A DNA stretch of 64,000 nt, from positions 19,590,480 to 19,654,479 of the forward strand of contig CM051034.1 of assembly GCA_027627225.1 (NCBI GenBank), given 5' to 3'. The translations under genes and the position numbers were made by a program. The stretch comes from Congeria kusceri. Taxonomy: Eukaryota > Mollusca > Bivalvia > Myida > Dreissenidae. Shown piece after piece: positions 59,345 through 64,000 of this stretch; position 1 is the first letter of the stretch, and each line of letters starts with the position of its first letter. The notes under the pieces are model-generated. The model saw only the letters and a program-made list of their open reading frames with translations. It was not told the DNA's origin and did no database searches.

Positions 59345-60706
59345 TTAATTTTGTCCATATAAATGGCGAATGATTGTCATGAGGTTTACAGAGCATCTTC
59401 CAATTATCCGTTTAACTATCTGTTTAAACTCCCTGTCTAATACCAAATACACAAACGGATTGATGACATGGTTGATGAACACTAATCGTAGCCCAAAGAA
59501 AAATGCCGATCTGGCTTCATCAGACATTTTACGAAGGAAACGTTGGTTTTGCCCGAGGACGGCCAATAAGACCATATACAGTACCACTGTTGCTGTGAAA
59601 ATAATACTCAGCACGAGCGGCACTTTTGTTACTTGAAGACGTTTATTTCTTCTCTCTACTTGAGTGTGTCGATTTTCATTTGTCCCCTTCCTTTTCTTCT
59701 TCACCGGCGTATCGTTATCATCTGTATCAATGGTGTAAATAGACGGTGCTCTTGTGCTTTCATTAACTGGGGATACACTGTTCCCACAGCTATCAGTCTC
59801 TTTGTCGTTACATGTGAAGCTGTCCTCAGAACATATGTCACGTATAATTAACGCCTTCGTGGTCTTGTTTTCATTTTTAGAATTTGTCTTTTCCATGTCT
59901 GTGCTATAAACAGTAAGGGAAACACACGTGCTTTGTCCGGTATCTCTAAACTCAGTGCCGTCCATATTAGGACAGTGACCGTGTGAGGTTTGTGGCGAGC
60001 CAAGTGCTTCATTTGGAAATGTCGTTTCATTCTGTAATTGCGCTCGAGTCTCTCGTGATCGTTTTTGTAGTAACATGCGCGTAATGGGTACATAGAGCCC
60101 AACGGTGGCAATGAGTACACCACACAAAATAGTTGTATTGGCGTAAATATACCATTGGTGAACACCACTGTCGACATAATGTTGATCCTTTTCACAAACG
60201 GTTATTGTAACGTTTAATTCCGGATCTTGAAACTCGTTTATTCCCCAGATTACGGGCACTGGTGAAGATATTATTCCAGATATCATACAATTACATACGC
60301 ATAGAATAAGAGCATCGCGCGCATGTATCTGCCACCCATGTGGTTTGCATAATTTCCTGTATCTGTCGACAGCGATTATGAGGAGACAAAAGGCTTCGCC
60401 ACACACCGTAAACATGTTGCAGAACGACTTTAGTTTACAGAAGCTTTCAATACGTGGATACACATACCAGAATATTTGAGTGATCATTTCTCCAGTCATC
60501 GTTGTAAAAACACTCAAAAGGTCCAAACACGCCAAACACAAAGCAAAGTACCTGAAGCTGCACTTGTGATAGCGGAAAGCGAACAGTAAAATGACGACTA
60601 AATTCCCGACCAATCCAACCATGATCTCTAATCCAGTAAACACCAAAACCCAGATAAATTTAGGAAGCATTTCTTCATTCAATGATTCAGCTGTTCTGTT
60701 AGGCAT
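59345..60706 (-). CDS. Intronless class A orphan GPCR, minus strand
   Basis: 453 residues. Landmarks: N-glycosylation site NRT at residue 3, GN at 34-35, Asp62 in TM2, Cys90 at TM3 and the Cys of VCEKDQHY in loop 2, DRY at 114-116, NPFVY from 416 in TM7. The third intracellular loop is long and hydrophilic. TM6 (PLVLSIIFTATVVLYMVLL) lacks CWxP, as in the other two family members here. FFFGLRLVFINHVINPFVY is nearly identical to the plus-strand paralogue. Intact frame, first ATG before TM1. It probably signals at the plasma membrane through G proteins; the ligand is unknown. Confidence 0.92.
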   Translation of the reverse strand: MPNRTAESLNEEMLPKFIWVLVFTGLEIMVGLVGNLVVILLFAFRYHKCSFRYFALCLACLDLLSVFTTMTGEMITQIFWYVYPRIESFCKLKSFCNMFTVCGEAFCLLIIAVDRYRKLCKPHGWQIHARDALILCVCNCMISGIISSPVPVIWGINEFQDPELNVTITVCEKDQHYVDSGVHQWYIYANTTILCGVLIATVGLYVPITRMLLQKRSRETRAQLQNETTFPNEALGSPQTSHGHCPNMDGTEFRDTGQSTCVSLTVYSTDMEKTNSKNENKTTKALIIRDICSEDSFTCNDKETDSCGNSVSPVNESTRAPSIYTIDTDDNDTPVKKKRKGTNENRHTQVERRNKRLQVTKVPLVLSIIFTATVVLYMVLLAVLGQNQRFLRKMSDEARSAFFFGLRLVFINHVINPFVYLVLDREFKQIVKRIIGRCSVNLMTIIRHLYGQN

Positions 60707-61451
60707 GTTAGCTTTTATTTTCTATCGGTTGGTTGAAATAAATTAAGTATTCGCAAATACTGATCCGCGCAACAGACCAACAGAAATGATTATGACAATC
60801 ACTCAAAGGTTATGATGTGTTCCGGAGAATTTCAAATCTTCCTTAACAGTAATTGTGAGTCATGTACGGAAATTATGAAGTACAAAAAGCAACGATGACC
60901 ACATGTTTCAGGTTATTTTACAGAACACATTTTTGTTTTAACCGAGGATGTCACATGAAAGTCTAAAAGGTTGTGTGACGTTTGTCAGTTTACTTTTAAT
61001 TTAGTAGTGTTTAACCCTGTCCTGTTCTGTACATGTTTTACGAAAAATATAACAAACCATTTTGCCATTGAGAAAGATCAAGTAATATTTTGTATATATT
61101 TGTTCTTGTTCACATTTGATTATATAAACTGTTCATTGTTACCCGTATCTGTTTGTATGTTCATTTAATGCTTATAGATTGAATTGTCTGTTTAATTGTA
61201 AAACGAAAGCAAAACTGTTGACCTATTTACCGATCAACCTTTGACATTGACTATGGCCTATGCATTACAATATTAAATCTCCAACACATTGTTACAGTCA
61301 TATTATTCGTTTAATTGGAGTACAAAAACGATTGCTAGAACATTATTATTCATCAGCATTCGCATACAAGTAAACAATAAAGATGTTTATTGATATTTAA
61401 TAATTTTGGAATCTCCTGCGCAACCTATTCTTAGAGTAGCCTTGTCCAATG

Positions 61452-61920
61452 TGTCACGTGATTTAGGCAGTATATAAACAGCTGCACTGCCAGTTTTTTT
61501 TCTGGAGGCTGGATGCAAACCAGCCAACACTACCTTGCATCACTGGTAGTAAGAGTCAGAGCTATCTGCCTGCTGAGTAATTCCGCTGTTGTGTTTGGAA
61601 AAGCGGTAAAACAAGCACTGTCTACTGAGTACTTGCACAGCAAAGCGTTGTGCTCGGAAAAGTGGCAGTGTCCCGGCGACTGAAGCACCAGCAACAAGAG
61701 TGTTCCCAGACCATTATCTCGTGACATACATAGACGAGAACAATTAGTTGATGGTCTATACTATCTGAGACCAGGTATAGTCTCAAACCATTTATTTTAA
61801 ATTGTTCATTTAGTTTTATCTAGTTTTATTACTGTTATTGTTTAACTAATCATAAGGCCAGGTAGCCTAAGAAAAACAAAAGTATTATTGCCCAGCGCAA
61901 GCTAGCCTGAATACGTTACA
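61452..61920 (+). mobile_element. 5' LTR of a Ty3/gypsy-type retrotransposon
   Basis: The proposed LTR begins TGTCACGTGATTTAGG and ends ...ATACGTTACA, with TG...CA termini. A TATA box (TATATAAAC) lies at 61471. It is followed at once by a primer-binding site. The 3' LTR is outside the window, so the borders are inferred from the termini. Confidence 0.75.
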
Positions 61921-61923
61921 AAT

Positions 61924-61941
61924 TTTGCGCCCAACGTGGAA
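61924..61941 (+). other. Primer-binding site
   Basis: GCGCCCAACGTGG lies just after the LTR and matches the 3' end of tRNA-Lys as used by many retroelements (complement of ...CACGTTGGGCGCCA), with mismatches at the edges. Confidence 0.7.
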
Positions 61942-61987
61942 CAATAATATTCAATTATTTGAATACTTGCCCTTACTACCGTCAACA

Positions 61988-63124
61988 ATGGATCATCAAC
62001 AACCTATTGATGACGAGCTCAGATACTGCTACGCCCAGATAGAGCAGTTGAGGCTAGAAAATGAACAGATGAGACAGAAAGCTGGCAGCCTTGAGACTAG
62101 ATCAGAGTGTGGGTTTAGCATGCCCAGACTTAAGAGATCTGATGACGACATGCTATCATCGCAGCATAATCAAGTTATTGGGACACACCCAGCTCCTGTG
62201 GTCTCAAGCCCCGCTAATGTGGCCTCAGGACAACCACAGCGTGAACAACCAACCAAAGTTGGTCATGGAGATGCACCACCCGGTAATAAAGGTACAGTGA
62301 TGAGGCCTGCTACATTTGATGGGACCGGCTCATGGACCGACTACAAGGCCCACTTTGATGCTTGTGCCAAGCTTAATGAATGGTCCTATGAAAAGAAAGG
62401 TTTATACCTTTCTGTATCACTTCGTGGCCAAGCACAGGGAGTCTTTGGCAACCTAGCATCAGGTTCCACAGACTATGATGGTCTTGTAAAAGCTTTGGAG
62501 GAAAGGTTTTCCCCTCCTAACCAGAATGAACTCTACCGAGTTCAGCTACGAGATAGGCGTCAAAAAGCTTCAGAGTCAATGGCTGAGTTGGGACAAGATA
62601 TACGCAGATTAACTAATCTGGCTTATCTTACAGCACCGAGTGACGTGAAAGAAACACTTGCTAAGGAGCAATTTATTGAAGCTTTAGTCAAATCTGATAT
62701 GAGACTTAAGATAAAACAGTCTCGTCCAAAGGACCTAAACGATGCAGTTCAGCATGCAGTCGAGCTCGAATCATTCTAGAGATCAGAGGCCAAACCAACA
62801 AATGCTATTATTAATGCATCAGACACTTCGGACATGAAAACACTTCTCTCCAAGATAGAAACAATGGAAAAGAATGTTGCTCAATTAAAGGGTCAGCATT
62901 ATCAATACAGAGGCCGAGGTCGAGTCCGAGGATACGGAAGAGGTCAAAGTTTTCATGGTGGAAGAAATAGCTATCAGAAGAACTCCTTGAAGAACAGAAA
63001 TCAGAATTATCACAACTGTTGGTATAACAAAAACCAGAGAAAAGACGACAACAATCAGAGACAGAATAATACAGACACGAAGGAGCATGATACCCAGATG
63101 GGTCATAATAAAGACAAGCCATGA
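61988..63124 (+). pseudogene. gag region of LTR retrotransposon, with internal stop
   Basis: The open frame from ATG 61988 to TAG 62777 encodes a gypsy-type Gag with an N-terminal coiled coil (LRYCYAQIEQLRLENEQ) and the capsid motif FDGTGSWTDYKAHFDACAK. The same frame continues after TAG to a TGA at 63122, through an Arg/Gly-rich segment (YRGRGRVRGYGRG). At the expected zinc-knuckle position only HNCWYNKNQRKDD remains, with no complete CCHC. It forms the particle core in active relatives; this copy appears decayed. Confidence 0.8.
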
Positions 63125-64000
63125 CGTCAAACCAAAACAACCAGTTTCTTATGCTGGACGTCAAACATCTGGATTATACGCTCAAGGACATATTGAAGGC
63201 ATCGAAGTAGACTGTCTCATGGACACCGGTGCCTCAGTATCTTTGATGTCAAGCATGGTCGGGAACTCTCAGAAAGATTGTCTTCCAATGCTGAGCTTTT
63301 CAGACAATATAGTCTCAGCATCAGGGGATAATATCACCATACTCGGAAAGACGCGTGTTCCTCTTCACCAGGAGAATACTGTAAGTTACATAGATATGCT
63401 TGTAGCTGAGATTGATGCTGATATTATGTTAGGTTTAGATTTTATGGAGAAACAACATGTCTCCTTTGACTTAAGGGTGAAATCTGCAAGGTGAATGGAT
63501 TACCAATTCATCTTCATCGCGTTGACAAAATCGGCTGCTACAGGATAACGGTGGCACATTCAATTCAGATACCACCGAAGAGTGAGATCATTGTTCAAGG
63601 CAAAATTGCTAGAACACCATTTTTGCAAGTGAGTTTGGTCTAGTTGAGCCCATCACTGAGCCAAATAAAGAAAGTATCGGGCTTGTTGCTCGATCATTGG
63701 TTAAAATTTGTAAGTCCTGTCTCTTCAATCGAGTGTGAAAGACCAGAAAGTAGACAAAAGCACATTGACGTACCTGATTATTGGCATGATCTTTTTACCA
63801 GTGCAACTGAAGGGATGAAACCGCATGAGCAACAGCAAGTTGCAAAACTACTCAAGAAATTTGGGCATGTGTTCTCCTCCTCAGAACACGACATAGGAAC
63901 CACGGGAGTCATAAGGCATCAAATACCAACGGGTGATGCAACTCCAATTCGTCAGCCCATGCTTAGAGTTCCATTTTGCATATAAGACGAAGTTGACAAA
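63125..64000 (+). pseudogene. pol region (protease, start of reverse transcriptase), truncated by window
   Basis: A frame ending at 63494 carries the aspartic protease with VDCLMDTGASVSLMS and ADIMLGLDFM. A second frame (to 63985) holds the linker and the start of reverse transcriptase (HQIPTGDATPIRQPMLRVPF). Frame changes near 63490-63640 and at about 63975 indicate decay. The rest of pol and the 3' LTR lie beyond the window. Confidence 0.8.

Overview
The window looks like genomic DNA from a bivalve mollusc: AT-rich, long introns with GT-AG splice sites, intronless neuropeptide-type GPCRs, and several dispersed repeat families that I recall from bivalve genomes. One is a roughly 255-300 bp palindromic element containing CGGATTAGCCTGTGC-type arms, which I associate from memory with dreissenid mussels; species assignment is inference only. 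There are no prokaryotic signals (operons, Shine-Dalgarno sites). Most long open stretches are not genes; the real genes had to be read as spliced exons.

Region 1-7.6 kb is repeat territory: tandem copies of two dispersed bivalve repeat families, one of them interrupted by a ~1.63 kb insertion with a perfect 52-bp inverted repeat; a 22-copy minisatellite with 161-bp higher-order structure (4996-5876); a palindromic element nested inside another inverted-repeat element (5885-6410); and a tRNA-derived SINE (6838-7022).

Region 7.6-22.3 kb, minus strand, holds a complete seven-coding-exon gene for an ERI1-type 3'-5' exoribonuclease (374 aa predicted; SAP domain plus DEDDh nuclease, all catalytic residues present). 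Its introns are packed with repeats. In two introns the real 3' splice site together with the first 14-25 exon bases is the terminal copy of a tandem array (about 15 and 7 additional copies), and a third acceptor abuts an 18-bp array. This is the most striking observation in the window.

Region 22.6-30.1 kb, plus strand and divergent from ERI1, holds a six-exon gene for a type I membrane protein with two cysteine-rich three-finger (Ly6/uPAR, TGF-beta-receptor ectodomain-like) modules, one transmembrane helix and a short tail without a kinase.

Region 33.7-45.5 kb contains two members of one intronless class A GPCR family on the plus strand: an intact gene (35306-36652) and a pseudogene with nonsense and frameshift lesions (44169-45463). 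A third, intact member lies on the minus strand (59345-60706). All lack the CWxP motif of TM6. Upstream DNA of the pseudogene is duplicated at 38.9-39.8 kb, where the second block runs into a 5'-truncated non-LTR retrotransposon (39841-40860).

Region 49.0-53.6 kb, plus strand, holds a seven-exon gene for a secreted protein with signal peptide, short coiled coil and two Ig-like domains; a 58-bp insertion flanked by a 9-bp duplication breaks its largest exon. Region 53.6-59.2 kb is mostly unassigned AT-rich DNA with a (TA)n tract and another palindromic element. From about 61.45 kb to the window end lies the 5' part (LTR, primer-binding site, gag, protease, start of reverse transcriptase) of a decayed Ty3/gypsy-type LTR retrotransposon.
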